Origin: UKL13-2 sp947085425
GTDB taxonomy: Bacteria; Pseudomonadota; Gammaproteobacteria; Burkholderiales; Usitatibacteraceae
Direction: 5' to 3'
DNA: 63,544 nt
Assembly (NCBI GenBank): GCA_947085425.1
Contig: CAMTWK010000017.1
Location: forward strand, 1 to 63,544
A program made the position numbers and the translations under genes. Each line of letters opens with the position of its first letter. The first letter of the stretch is position 1. Below, piece by piece: positions 8,862 through 18,543 of this stretch. The notes under the pieces are model-generated. The model did no database searches. It was not told where the DNA came from and worked only from the letters and a program-made list of their open reading frames with translations.

Positions 8862-8961
8862 GCTGCAGATCCGCCGCCGCCGTTGCAGCGTCTTTTGCCG
8901 GACATTATTTTTGACGGCTAAAAAACTTCGACAAATTTGTCCTTGACCCCTTGAGAGTGTC

Positions 8962-9474
8962 ATGACCAACCCTTCACCAGTAGTGGCGCGGCATAGCGGT
9001 CAGATTATTCTGGCCTTGGGTGTGCTGATATTTGGCGCGGCATTGGCTTACGCCACGACCTTACTTCCCGAGGCGACGGGATACGCCAAAGTCGGCCCGC
9101 GGTTAATGCCCACCTTGGTTTCAATCGGCATCATTTTGCTCGGGCTGCTACTGATCAAAGAGGCGCTGACTGGCGGTTTCCGCGATATCGATGAAACGGT
9201 GCACGCTGCGAAAGAGATGGGCACGCCCACGGATTGGCGCGCATTCGGCTGGATTTCCGCTGGCTTGATTCTGGATGGGTTGCTGATTGTTACGGCCGGG
9301 TTTGTGATTGCCGGCACCCTGTTGTTCGTGCTGGCTGCGCGTGGCTTTGGTGGCACCGGCGGCCGGCGTTATCTCAAGAACGGGGTGATCGGGCTGATTA
9401 TTTCCGCCAGTACCTATGCATTCTTTACCTACGGTCTTGGCTTGGCTCTGCCGCGCGGTGTGCTGCCGTTTTAA
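8962..9474 (+). CDS. tctB: Tripartite tricarboxylate transporter small membrane subunit TctB
   Basis: A 170-residue inner-membrane protein with about four hydrophobic segments (roughly residues 15-35, 47-66, 95-125 and 143-165). This fits TctB, the small integral subunit of the TTT system, which pairs with the large TctA subunit encoded 23 bases downstream. The segment GYAKVGPRLMPTLVSIGIILLG is typical of the family's first conserved stretch. It lies after the terminator that follows tctC. Confidence 0.9.
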   Translation: MTNPSPVVARHSGQIILALGVLIFGAALAYATTLLPEATGYAKVGPRLMPTLVSIGIILLGLLLIKEALTGGFRDIDETVHAAKEMGTPTDWRAFGWISAGLILDGLLIVTAGFVIAGTLLFVLAARGFGGTGGRRYLKNGVIGLIISASTYAFFTYGLGLALPRGVLPF

Positions 9475-9497
9475 TATAAACCGGGCCAAAGGAAATT

Positions 9498-10988
9498 ATG
9501 GAAGTCCTGAATTCACTGCTGCAAGGGTTCTCGCTGGCATTGACCATGCAGAATTTGTTGTGGTGTTTTATCGGCGTGACCCTTGGCACGGCGGTGGGGG
9601 TATTGCCAGGAGTTGGACCGGCGGTGACGGTGGCGTTATTGTTGCCGGTGACCAGCAAGATTGACCCGTCGGGCGCGCTCATCATGTTTGCCGGCATTTA
9701 TTACGGCGCCATGTATGGCGGCTCGACCACTTCTATTTTACTGAATACACCGGGTGAATCGGCCACCATCATCACCGCGATGGAAGGCAACAAGATGGCC
9801 AAGAAGGGTCGTGCCGGCGCGGCACTGGCGACCTCGGCTATCGGCTCGTTTGTTGCCGGCACACTCACGGTGATTGCGATGACGTTTGTGTCGCCGCTGG
9901 TGGTGGATATTGCCATTCGATTTGGTCCGCCTGAATATTTTTCGCTGATGGTGTTGGCGTTTGTGACGGTGTCGGCGGTATTGGGCGAGTCACCGTTACG
10001 CGGCATGACCAGTTTGTTCATTGGCCTGGCAATTGGGTTGGTGGGGATTGATTCCCAATCGGGCGCGGCACGATTCGCGTTTGATGTGCCGCAATTGCTC
10101 GATGGCATCGAAGTGGTCACCGTTGCAGTTGGTTTGTTTGCGGTCGGCGAAACGCTTTGGGTCGCGTCAAAGGAGCGCGCGACGGAAGAAAAAGTCATGC
10201 AAGTGACGGGATCATTGTGGATGACGGCGGATGACTGGAGACGGTCGTGGGCGCCGTGGTTGCGCGGCACCGCCATAGGATTTCCGTTTGGTGCCTTACC
10301 GGCCGGTGGCGCGGAAATTCCCACATTCCTTTCCTATGCGATGGAAAAAAGGATATCAAAAAAACCACAGGAATTCGGCCATGGGGCCATCGAGGGGGTG
10401 GCCGGGCCGGAAGCGGCCAATAACGCGTCTTCAACCGGCACCATGACCACCTTGTTGGCGCTGGGATTGCCGACCTCGGCGACTGCGGCGATTTTATTGG
10501 CTGCGTTTCAACAATATGGCTTGCAGCCCGGGCCCCTGTTATTTGTGAATTCGGCTGACTTGGTGTGGGCATTGATTGCGTCGATGTATATCGGCAATGT
10601 CATGCTGCTCGTATTGAATCTGCCGCTGGTGGGGATCTGGATCAAGCTGTTGGAAATACCGCGCCATTTGTTGTATGCCGGCATTTTGATATTTGCCACC
10701 TTGGGTGTGTATGGCATGCGCCAGTCCGCTTTTGATATTTTTTTGTTGTACGCCATCGGCTTGCTTGGCTTTCTCATGCGCCGTTACGATTTTCCAACCG
10801 CGCCGGTCATCATCGGCATGATTCTGGGCCCACTCGCCGAGGCGCAATTGCGCCGCGCATTGTCCATCAGCCAGGGCGACTGGATGATTTTTTTACAAAA
10901 ACCGTTGTCGGCAACGTTGCTCGGCATCACCGCGATGTTGATTATTGGCCCGTGGGCTTGGAAAAAATGGAAGGCAGCTCAGGGCTAA
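9498..10988 (+). CDS. tctA: Tripartite tricarboxylate transporter large membrane subunit TctA
   Basis: The 496-residue transport subunit of the sodium-coupled carboxylate importer. It has about 11-12 hydrophobic segments and the two glycine-rich repeats of the family: GVLPGVGPAVTVALLLP near the N-terminus and, in the second half, GPEAANNASSTGTMTTLLALG. A good ribosome binding site (AAAGGAAATT) comes just before ATG 9498. With tctC and tctB it forms a complete TTT operon. Confidence 0.95.
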   Translation: MEVLNSLLQGFSLALTMQNLLWCFIGVTLGTAVGVLPGVGPAVTVALLLPVTSKIDPSGALIMFAGIYYGAMYGGSTTSILLNTPGESATIITAMEGNKMAKKGRAGAALATSAIGSFVAGTLTVIAMTFVSPLVVDIAIRFGPPEYFSLMVLAFVTVSAVLGESPLRGMTSLFIGLAIGLVGIDSQSGAARFAFDVPQLLDGIEVVTVAVGLFAVGETLWVASKERATEEKVMQVTGSLWMTADDWRRSWAPWLRGTAIGFPFGALPAGGAEIPTFLSYAMEKRISKKPQEFGHGAIEGVAGPEAANNASSTGTMTTLLALGLPTSATAAILLAAFQQYGLQPGPLLFVNSADLVWALIASMYIGNVMLLVLNLPLVGIWIKLLEIPRHLLYAGILIFATLGVYGMRQSAFDIFLLYAIGLLGFLMRRYDFPTAPVIIGMILGPLAEAQLRRALSISQGDWMIFLQKPLSATLLGITAMLIIGPWAWKKWKAAQG

Positions 10989-11022
10989 TTCAACCGGCTG
11001 CACCGTTGTTGAAATTTCGCGG

Positions 11023-11457
11023 CTAATAGACATCGGGATTATCGGTTGGCGGCTGCCACAGCTCAATGCGATTGCCGTTGTTGTCCTTGATCCAGCCGAA
11101 TTTGCCATATTCGGATGTTTCCATTTTTTCATCGACCCACACGCCTTCGCTGCGCAGGGTGGCCAATAACGCATCCAGATCGGCGACGCGGTAATTGATC
11201 ATCACCGCCTGGCTGACGTCACCAAAATATTCGGTGTCTTTTGGAAAAAGTGACCAGATGGTCATGCCTCTCGCGTTGCTGGCGTCGGTGCCGGCGCTGG
11301 TGTCAGTTGCGGCCGCGCCCCATGTGAACTGTGTGCCGCGGCAATTGCCGTAGTCGTCTGTGACGATGTCGAGATGTTTGGCATACCAGGCGGCGGTGGC
11401 TGCCGGGTCGGGTATGCGCAAAAAAATTCCACCAATTCCGGTTGTGCGTTTAGCCAT
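11023..11457 (-). CDS. VOC family protein (glyoxalase/bleomycin-resistance fold)
   Basis: A 144-residue protein with the paired beta-alpha-beta-beta-beta units of the vicinal oxygen chelate fold. It begins GIGGIFLRIPDPAATAAWYAKHL and ends KFGWIKDNNGNRIELWQPP, where the E in RIELW is a typical metal ligand position. ATG 11457 gives a start right at the domain; a longer upstream frame lacks support. Convergent with tctA (34-bp gap) and divergent from the M14 peptidase gene. The fold is clear, but VOC proteins vary widely in substrate, so no reaction is assigned. Confidence 0.8.
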   Translation of the reverse strand: MAKRTTGIGGIFLRIPDPAATAAWYAKHLDIVTDDYGNCRGTQFTWGAAATDTSAGTDASNARGMTIWSLFPKDTEYFGDVSQAVMINYRVADLDALLATLRSEGVWVDEKMETSEYGKFGWIKDNNGNRIELWQPPTDNPDVY

Positions 11458-11633
11458 GATTTTTCTTTCATTCAGGCGCTTGAACCGGCGCCGTAGGGGA
11501 TGATGTTGTTTGCAAATTGATGTTGACGTGAAGCCAAATAAGCGCGCTCCAAACAAAAGCAAAATTAGTGCGAGAATAATCCCACACTTTGCAATTTTGT
11601 TCCCAATACAACCCCACCCCATCAGAATCGATC

Positions 11634-13316
11634 ATGAACCTCAACGACGTTTGTTTTGACCGCTATTATCGCTACGACGAATTCAGTGCCATTTTGCATT
11701 CCTATGTTGCCGCGCATCCAAAAATTTTGGCGATCGAATCGATTGGCAAAAGCCACGAGGGACGGGACATTTGGGTCATTACTGCTTCAAACACCGCCAC
11801 TGGTGCGGCCGCCGATAAGCCAGCCTATTGGGTGGATGCCAATATTCATTCGAGCGAATTGGCCGGTGGTGTCGCCGCGCTGTATTTCATTAACATGCTG
11901 GTCAAGGAATTCGGCAAGCGTGAGGACATCACCCGCTGCCTGGATTCGCGCACCATCTATATTTGTCCACGCATGAATCCGGATGGGGCGGAATGGGCGA
12001 TGCGCGACTCACCGAAATTGATTCGTTCGTCGACCAGAAATTATCCGTTTGAGGAAGATCCGATTGACGGATTGGATATCGGCGACATTGATGGCGACGG
12101 TCGCATTCTAACCATGCGTATTCCCGACACCAATGGCAATTGGAAATGTCACCCGACCGAGCCACGTTTGATGATGGCGCGTGAGCCGGATGAATATGGT
12201 GGTCAGTACTACCGCATGATGCCGGAAGGCACGCTGCGCGATTACGACGGTTATACGGTGAAGGTCAATCGCGACAAACAGGGGCTCGATCTGAATCGTA
12301 ATTTTCCGTCCGGTTGGCGGCAGGAGTTTGAACAACTCGGCGCCGGCCCATATCCCACGTCGGAGCCGGAAGTGCGTGCGGTGGTGCATTTCATTACGCA
12401 CCACAACAACATCTGTGGTGGTTTGTCGTTCCATACCTGGAGCGGTGTGTTGTTGCGGCCGTTTTCGACATTGCCAGATGACGAAATGCCGGCGGAAGAT
12501 TTGTGGGCGTATCAAAAGCAGGGCGACAAGGGTGCCGAACTCACTGGTTATCCGGCGATCAGCGTTTATCATGAGTTTCGTTATCACCCCAAGGATGTCA
12601 TCTCCGGTACCTTCGATTGGATCTACGATCACCTCGGTTTGTACGAGTGGACCATCGAAATCTGGTGCCCGATGCGTGAGGCCGGCATCACCGATTACAA
12701 ATACATAGACTGGTTCCGCTCGCATCCGATTGAGGATGATTTAAAAATGTTGGCCTGGTCGGATAAGGCACTTGAGGGCAAGGGATACATTGATTGGCAA
12801 AAATTTGATCACCCACAATTGGGCGCGATCGAAATTGGCGGTTGGGACAAGATTTACGCCTTCCGCAATCCACCGCCACAGTTTCTCGAAAAAGAAGTCG
12901 CAAAATTTCCAGACTGGTTGCTCTACAACACCATGATCTCGCCAAAATTGGAATTGGTCGAAGTAGTGACGCAAAAAATCAGCGACGACACCCATTGCAT
13001 CAAAGTGGTGTTACAAAATACCGGTTACCTGCCGAGTTATGTTTCCAAACGGGCGCTGGCTCGCGGGCAGTCGCGCGGCGTGATTGCGGAAATCACATTG
13101 CCGACCGGTGGCGAGTTGATCGCCGGCGAGTCACGGGAAATGCTCGGCGAATTGGAAGGCCGCGCCTACAAACATACCTTGATGAGTTTTTGGACCGACA
13201 CCACGCCAACCGCCGACCGGGTGGTGGCGGAGTGGGTGGTTAAAGGGCATGGCGACGTGAAAATTGTGGCGCGCCACGACAAGGCCGGTGTGGTGCGCAG
13301 GACCGTAACGTTGTGA
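11634..13316 (+). CDS. M14 family zinc carboxypeptidase
   Basis: A 560-residue protein whose N-terminal 400 residues carry an M14 peptidase domain. Zinc ligands H72 and E75 (IHSSE) and a later His in GLSFHTWSG are visible, with LDLNRNFP for substrate carboxylate binding and the catalytic Glu in YEWTIEIWCP. The C-terminal part looks like a beta-rich accessory domain. No signal peptide is evident from ATG 11634, so it may act in the cytoplasm. Its stop overlaps the GTG of the amidase by 3 bases of frame-shifted sequence (GTGA), so the two are probably translated together and may act on the same substrate. Confidence 0.85.
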   Translation: MNLNDVCFDRYYRYDEFSAILHSYVAAHPKILAIESIGKSHEGRDIWVITASNTATGAAADKPAYWVDANIHSSELAGGVAALYFINMLVKEFGKREDITRCLDSRTIYICPRMNPDGAEWAMRDSPKLIRSSTRNYPFEEDPIDGLDIGDIDGDGRILTMRIPDTNGNWKCHPTEPRLMMAREPDEYGGQYYRMMPEGTLRDYDGYTVKVNRDKQGLDLNRNFPSGWRQEFEQLGAGPYPTSEPEVRAVVHFITHHNNICGGLSFHTWSGVLLRPFSTLPDDEMPAEDLWAYQKQGDKGAELTGYPAISVYHEFRYHPKDVISGTFDWIYDHLGLYEWTIEIWCPMREAGITDYKYIDWFRSHPIEDDLKMLAWSDKALEGKGYIDWQKFDHPQLGAIEIGGWDKIYAFRNPPPQFLEKEVAKFPDWLLYNTMISPKLELVEVVTQKISDDTHCIKVVLQNTGYLPSYVSKRALARGQSRGVIAEITLPTGGELIAGESREMLGELEGRAYKHTLMSFWTDTTPTADRVVAEWVVKGHGDVKIVARHDKAGVVRRTVTL

Positions 13317-14980
13317 ACGCTGTGAAGTCCGTCAACAGACGCCGGTTTTTAAAAGCGTCGGGTGCGATGGGTACGATGGGTACGATGGGCGCGGTCAGTG
13401 CAACGGCCACCACCGGTGCAGCACTAATTTGGGGGGATCGGGTCATGGCGGCAACTTCAACAACCAGCACGGCCGATCTGGCCGAGGCAGGAGTCGTGGA
13501 GCAACAAGCGGCCATGCGTTCGGGTCTCACCACCAGTCAGGCGCTGGTGCGGGGTTATCTGGCGCGGATCAAAGCGTATGACAAAAGTGGGCCGTATATT
13601 AATTCGGTTATCGAATTAAATCCAGACGCGCTGGCAATTGCGCGCGAATGTGATCGCGAGCGCAAAGCCGGCAGGGTGCGCGGGCCATTGCATGGTATTC
13701 CGGTGTTAATCAAAGACAACATCGCCACGGCCGACCTGATGCAGACCAGCGCCGGATCGTTGGCATTGTTGGGTGCCCGGCCGCCGCGCGACGCCTTTAT
13801 TGTCAGCCGATTGCGTGACGCCGGTGCGGTGATTCTTGGCAAAACCAATTTGTCGGAATGGGCCAATTTCCGTTCGACCCGCTCGACTTCTGGCTGGAGC
13901 TCGCGTGGTGGCTTGACCAAAAATCCGCACGCGCTGGATCGTAATACCAGTGGTTCGAGTTCCGGTTCGGGTGCGGCTGTCGCTGCCAGTTTTGCCACAC
14001 TTGCGGTGGGCACCGAAACCGACGGCTCGATTATTTCGCCGTCGTCGATCAACGGCATTGTCGGCTTCAAACCGACACTCGGTTTGATCAGTCGCAACGG
14101 CATCATTCCAATCGCCCATTCGCAGGACACCGCCGGGCCGATGACCCGTTCGGTGGCGGATGCCGCCGCTTTGTTAACAGTGTTGGCCGCGACGGATACA
14201 CGTGATGCTGCAACCAAAGACGCCGATGCCAAAGCGACCGACTACATGCGTTTTCTGGATCGCGATGGATTAAAAGGCAAACGCATCGCTGTGGTGCGAA
14301 GTCAATTTGGCGGGCGCAACGATTTGGTTTCGGCGGTGATTGAAACAGCGCTGGAGGTGTTGACCGCACAAGGCGCCACACTGGTTGAGGTTGCCGAATT
14401 GCCCAACGCCAATAAATATGGTGCGAGTGAATATGAAGTGTTGTTAACGGAGTTCAAGGCGGGCATGGCGGCCTACCTTGCTGAATTTGCCCCGGACTCG
14501 CCGTTAAAATCGTTGGCCGATATTGTCACCTTCAATGAAAAAAACAGTGATCGGGTCATGCCGCATTTTGCCCAGGAGCACATGGTTCGCGCAGTTGCGA
14601 AGGGTGGACTCGACAGTAAAGAATATTTGGACGCGCTGGCCAATAATCATAAATTCTCGCGGTCGGAAGGCATCGATAAGGCCTTGACTGAAAACAAACT
14701 GGATGCTCTGGTGGCACCCAGCGGCAGTCCCGCCTGGTTGACCGACTTTGTGCGCGGTGATTTTTCCGGGGGCGGATTTTCCTCACCTGCGGCGGTTGCC
14801 GGTTATCCACACATCACCGTACCGGCCGGTTTTGTACATGGGTTGCCGTGCGGAATTTCATTTGTCGGTACCGCTTGGAGTGAGCCGCAATTGATCGCGA
14901 TGGCGTATGCGTACGAGCAGGCCAGCAAGGCGCGGCGCGCGCCGACGTTTGTGAAAACGATTCGAGTGATGACAGCATAA
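13313..14980 (+). CDS. Amidase signature family protein with a Tat-type leader
   Basis: A 555-residue amidase. The N-terminus has a twin-arginine-like RRRFLK motif and a hydrophobic stretch ending near residue 47, so export by Tat is likely. The catalytic Ser-cisSer-Lys set is visible: K134 (LIKDNI), the cis-Ser in NTSGSSSGSG (about 215-217) and the nucleophile S239 (TDGSII). The start GTG 13313 overlaps the stop of the M14 gene, which points to coupled translation. A 9-bp in-frame tandem repeat in the leader (about 13362-13390) encodes GAMGTMGTMGA. The substrate is unknown. Confidence 0.9.
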   Translation: MNAVKSVNRRRFLKASGAMGTMGTMGAVSATATTGAALIWGDRVMAATSTTSTADLAEAGVVEQQAAMRSGLTTSQALVRGYLARIKAYDKSGPYINSVIELNPDALAIARECDRERKAGRVRGPLHGIPVLIKDNIATADLMQTSAGSLALLGARPPRDAFIVSRLRDAGAVILGKTNLSEWANFRSTRSTSGWSSRGGLTKNPHALDRNTSGSSSGSGAAVAASFATLAVGTETDGSIISPSSINGIVGFKPTLGLISRNGIIPIAHSQDTAGPMTRSVADAAALLTVLAATDTRDAATKDADAKATDYMRFLDRDGLKGKRIAVVRSQFGGRNDLVSAVIETALEVLTAQGATLVEVAELPNANKYGASEYEVLLTEFKAGMAAYLAEFAPDSPLKSLADIVTFNEKNSDRVMPHFAQEHMVRAVAKGGLDSKEYLDALANNHKFSRSEGIDKALTENKLDALVAPSGSPAWLTDFVRGDFSGGGFSSPAAVAGYPHITVPAGFVHGLPCGISFVGTAWSEPQLIAMAYAYEQASKARRAPTFVKTIRVMTA

Positions 14981-15032
14981 GTTTTTGCGCCACGCCTGTA
15001 TCAACTACGAGATCAATGAACGGGAGATCACC

Positions 15033-15617
15033 GTGACGCAAATCCTTCACGTTGCTGCGGTGTTGGTCGTTTTTGGTTTAACGATGGTGCCCGATACCTA
15101 TGCACAAACGACGCCTGCAGCGGCAGCGCCTGCAGCGGCAACGCCCGCCACACCGGCCTTGCGCCCCAAACCCTGTACATCGTTATCACACCGTCAATTC
15201 GATTTTTGGATTGGCAATTGAGATGTGACCACTGCTAACGGAAAACTTGCCGGCACCAATACCATCAAGCCGATTTTGGGTGCTTGTGTATTGCATGAAA
15301 GTTGGCAGGCGGAAAGCGGCTATCGCGGCGAAAGTTTTAATACCTTTGATGCCACACGCAATGTCTGGCACCAAACCTGGGTCGATATCGGCGGCAACCT
15401 GCTGGTGCTGGAAGGGCGTTATGAAAACGACGCCATGGTCATGAGTGATCGTGGCCTGCCGGATAAAAAAGACACCAACACAATAAACGAAATCAAGTGG
15501 ACCAAGCTGGCTGATGGTGGCGTGTCGCAGGTGTGGCGCACATCAAGTGATGGTGGCAAGACTTGGTCAACTACATTCGACGGTAAATACGTTAAAGCGT
15601 TACGCGCCAAACAATAG
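15033..15617 (+). pseudogene. DUF1579-like secreted protein interrupted by an in-frame TGA
   Basis: One reading frame encodes a signal peptide (about 25 residues ending DTYAQ), an Ala/Pro-rich linker and a domain with the QFDFWIGN segment. It meets TGA at 15219-15221 and then continues in the same frame with DVTTANGKLAG to 15617. In related proteins the motif is FDFWIGxWDV, so TGA stands exactly where a conserved Trp (TGG) belongs: a single G-to-A change. GTG 15033 is preferred because CGGGAGA precedes it. The downstream half still looks like normal coding sequence, so the mutation is recent, or it is a sequencing error. Function of the family is unknown. Confidence 0.7.
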
Positions 15618-15999
15618 ATGTCGCAATGGTGGGGTTAATTCCAGTTGCCCACGCACCGATGAATTGTTGATTGAAGGATCGCGCAATTGGCGGCTAACTT
15701 TATTCCGTTGATGACCATGTCTTATGTTGCACCGAGTGCAGCGTCGGATCGGGAGGTTCAGCTGCAGACAGTATTGCGTCGCGACCTCCAGGCAGTTCAA
15801 AAACCACAGCTAATATCAGCGTTCTATTTATGGATACAGTCTCACCATCATTAACCATGTCCCCGACACGGCGGCGGTCACGGTCCGTTTGTTACGCTAG
15901 GAAAGTGCATTGCCTGTGCCGTTTCCGAAATGGTCGTGGGTGAATCGCCCCAAGTTTGTTAGCAGCTCGGGAGCCGCAAAGAATGCTGCTTTTAATAAT
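15618..15999. other. Intergenic stretch without recognisable features
   Basis: No coding frame with a plausible start, no RNA gene and no strong hairpin found between the pseudogene and the PIN toxin gene that converges on it. Confidence 0.5.
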
Positions 16000-16401
16000 C
16001 TATCGCTTGGCATCGTGGCGTTTTAATGTGCTCTTCCACTTCAATAACTTTGTATCCGCTGTCATCAACGCTGCACCGTTGACAATAGTCGTTGCCGCAA
16101 TGAAGCGATCAGCAGGGTCTTTGTGGGGCAGGTCGAGGTGAACTGAAAGCATCGCAATTTCGCCGTCAACAGGGATTTCGATCAAACCTGCGGCAAGCAG
16201 TTGTGTGCGCCATACAGATGGTGATTGCATGAGCCGTACTCGCTTAGCCTCATGCAGCATTTCACACTCCCAAAAACTGATTGCGCTCACTGCCAAGGTA
16301 CCCGCGTCCCATGCTGTCTGTAAGAGCCGCCTCGCGGCTTTGCCCAACGCAGCGTCGTCCTGATTCATCCAGACGAGCGCATGGGTATCGAGCACAATCA
16401 T
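16000..16401 (-). CDS. PIN domain toxin, probable VapC-type ribonuclease
   Basis: A 133-residue PIN domain protein. The acidic catalytic residues are visible: D in IVLDTHALVWM, E in SFWECEML, and D in HKDPADRFIAATT and TADTKLL. PIN toxins cut RNA when not bound by their antitoxin. I chose ATG 16401 because it overlaps the antitoxin stop as ATGA, the usual arrangement in these pairs; a start at 16416 would add five residues. Encoded directly downstream of its Phd/YefM-type antitoxin. Confidence 0.88.
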   Translation of the reverse strand: MIVLDTHALVWMNQDDAALGKAARRLLQTAWDAGTLAVSAISFWECEMLHEAKRVRLMQSPSVWRTQLLAAGLIEIPVDGEIAMLSVHLDLPHKDPADRFIAATTIVNGAALMTADTKLLKWKSTLKRHDAKR

Positions 16402-16628
16402 TTGGTGGCGTCCCATTTCACGTCAATCGGTGCAATGATGTTTCCTTTAATTTCAATCATGCCCTTGTGCAACCCAAACGGCGATTTTGGGCGCAGGCTT
16501 GCTGGCGGATGCAATTCCGCAACAGGTTTGCCGTTCTTGGTAATAAGTATGCCCTCTCCTGTAGCGGCAACCTTGTCCATTAGGGCAAGGCATTTCGCCT
16601 TGAATTCAGAGGCCTGGATAGTTTGCAT
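16398..16628 (-). CDS. Phd/YefM family antitoxin
   Basis: A 76-residue protein whose N-terminus (MQTIQASEFKAKCLALMDKV) and ITKNGKPVAEL segment are typical of Phd/YefM DNA-binding antitoxins. The C-terminal part would bind and neutralise the PIN toxin encoded immediately downstream with a 4-bp overlap. A 34-bp inverted repeat 14 bases before its start is the likely autoregulatory operator. Confidence 0.88.
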   Translation of the reverse strand: MQTIQASEFKAKCLALMDKVAATGEGILITKNGKPVAELHPPASLRPKSPFGLHKGMIEIKGNIIAPIDVKWDATK

Positions 16629-16641
16629 GATGACTCTTCTT

Positions 16642-16675
16642 TAAAATGACTATGGTGGTGACCATGGTCATTTTA
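16642..16675 (-). promoter_or_regulatory. Operator palindrome of the first toxin-antitoxin pair
   Basis: 15-base arms at 16642-16656 and 16661-16675 are complementary at 14 of 15 positions around a GGTG spacer (left arm TAAAATGACTATGGT). It lies 14-47 bases upstream of the antitoxin start. Phd/YefM antitoxins repress their own promoter through such palindromes. Confidence 0.75.
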
Positions 16676-16871
16676 GTGCATAGCGCACGATAGCGCAAGC
16701 AGGTGTCGAATGAAGACGGTTTGCATAACGCTTTAACACGGCTGCGCACCGGCGCAAACATCCCGTTTGCTACTTTCCCGGGTGGCAACTCGCCGGTTTG
16801 GCGGTGATTGTTGGCCGGGAAGGTCTGCTTGTTGCTCGCATAAGGATGCGGTGTTGACAGGTACGCCCCGG

Positions 16872-17147
16872 TTACGGCTGGTAGAAGTAAGGGTTCAGCA
16901 CGGTCACCCCGGTGATTTTGTCAACTGGTAGTCCATTTCGTGTGGCGACGCGGCGAATCGATTCCGGTGCCGAAGCGTCGTAAATGCAGAATGTTTTGGT
17001 GCGGTCTGCATTGACGTATGAATGTACCCAAGTCACGCCATCCTCGGCATTTGTGGCGACGACAGTGGTACAAACTTTGGCCCCGTCCGCATTCATTGGA
17101 ATGCTCAGGCCCTGCGGAAAACTGCGTTCAACAAGATAACGTGGCAT
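16872..17147 (-). CDS. DUF4242 domain protein (possible nickel-binding family)
   Basis: A 91-residue protein that fits the small DUF4242 family along its whole length, beginning MPRYLVERSFP, with the central VTWVHSYVNADRTKTFCIYDA and the RRVATRNGLP segment. ATG 17147 is chosen because AAGGA lies about 7 bases upstream and matches the family start; a longer frame to 17267 would add a non-conserved N-terminus. It follows the truncated LuxR-type regulator gene on the same strand with a 120-bp gap. Function is not established; some family members are described as binding nickel. Confidence 0.75.
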   Translation of the reverse strand: MPRYLVERSFPQGLSIPMNADGAKVCTTVVATNAEDGVTWVHSYVNADRTKTFCIYDASAPESIRRVATRNGLPVDKITGVTVLNPYFYQP

Positions 17148-17267
17148 ATCTATGTCCTTAAAAGTATCAGGTTTGGATTGCGGCTGACATTCAGCCGCAC
17201 CGTCACAATATTGGCGCCACGAAATTAATGAATCGGCACCCGTACCCATTTTGGGCGCCTGCGCCAC

Positions 17268-18467
17268 CTATTTTGGGTTGAGAAGCCCAAGCCGATTGGC
17301 CGCTGACACTGCTTCGGTGCGGGTGTTTGCAGTGAGTTTGCCAAGAATGGCGGCGATGTGGTGTTCCACTGTGCGCAATGAGCGCGATAAATGCCTGGCG
17401 ATGTCGCGATTTGAGCGACCCTCCGCCACCAATGCCAGCACCTTCATTTCCCGCCCGGTCAGACCAGCAGGATTTGCGCGCGTCGACGGACGTGGGCCGC
17501 GGGGAATGTTTGACGCGCCTCGACCAAGCATTGCGCCGCGCAGCCGCTCAATCATCGGTTTCGCAGTCAGGCGCATAAAAATATCCAAGGCATGAAGTTG
17601 AGCCTCGTGGTCTCCGTCCATGTAGGCTCGGGCTGCCTCATGAGGGCAGTCCAATGCCATCCACGCATCACCCGCTTCGTGCCAGTTTCCGGTGAATTGT
17701 AATGCATAGGGTCGAGCGACGATGGTTACGGTTGCAGGATCGACGGGCTCGCCGGCCTTCCATCGCCAGTAGGCAAGTTCACCTACAAACCAAGGGTGTC
17801 GCTTTTGGATCGCGAGTCTGAATGCGGGGTCCGTTTCTTTAATCACCCGCTCAACGTCGTTGGTCATCCACGCATGTTCGGCACTCAGGATACAAACCGG
17901 CGCGAGCCGTTGCAGGGTGCCGCTGCGGTGGCCGAGCGCAGATGCTTCTTCGAGGAGTTCAGTCACACCGGGGTCACCTCGCCGGATGCGTAGCCGGATC
18001 AACGCGATGAGGGCGGTGATGCGGTTGGTGGAGCCCGGCTGTAAGCGCGGCAGTAAGCTTGTGGCACGATCTCCCGCTGCGTCCCAGTTTCCCCGATAGG
18101 TATCGATCAGCGCGATCCAAGCTTCCATGTAGCCTGCCATGCGGTCAAGGTCATGTTGGATTGCGAAGGCAAGGCCTTCCGTCAGGTAGCGTTGTGCGGT
18201 GGTGAAATCAAACAACTCACCCGCGCCGGAGCCGAGCATCGAGTAGGCTTCGGCAACGCCCACGCCTCCGTCACGAAGGCCGCCTGCGATCCGCAGGCTG
18301 GTGAGCACTGTTTCCCGGCCGCGTTCGTAGTCAATGAAGAGTAGAGCAGCGCCGACTGTGTTGTAGGCGGAGGCAAGAGTGATGGTTTCGCCAAATTGCT
18401 GGGCGAGCTCTACTGCCTTGTTGCCCCAATCGAGTGATTCGTGACAGTCGCGATTCAACATACGCAA
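17268..18467 (-). pseudogene. LuxR-type regulator lacking its N-terminal ATPase domain (5'-truncated)
   Basis: What remains is a TPR-like helical region (first 300 residues) and a C-terminal LuxR helix-turn-helix: LTGREMKVLALVAEGRSNRDIARHL with SLRTVEHHIAAILGKL. Regulators with this TPR-LuxR layout are usually about 900 residues with an N-terminal AAA-type ATPase, absent here. Coding-like sequence continues upstream of the first possible start (TTG 18467) without an ATG, GTG or TTG, until a TGA at 18540-18542, only 1 base from the stop codon of the VOC gene (18544-18546). This suggests a deletion that joined the regulator's middle to the VOC gene's end. It could be translated from TTG 18467 or ATG 18461, but probably not as a working sensor. 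Confidence 0.65.
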
Positions 18468-18543
18468 AATAGCTTCGGCAGTATAAACGCGTGCGCGAAC
18501 GCGGCCCTCTGGCAGGGACTCGGCAAGGGAAATGGGGCGTCAA

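Noticed and set aside
12108..12725. 205-residue minus-strand ORF
   Set aside because: It is a shadow of the M14 peptidase gene.
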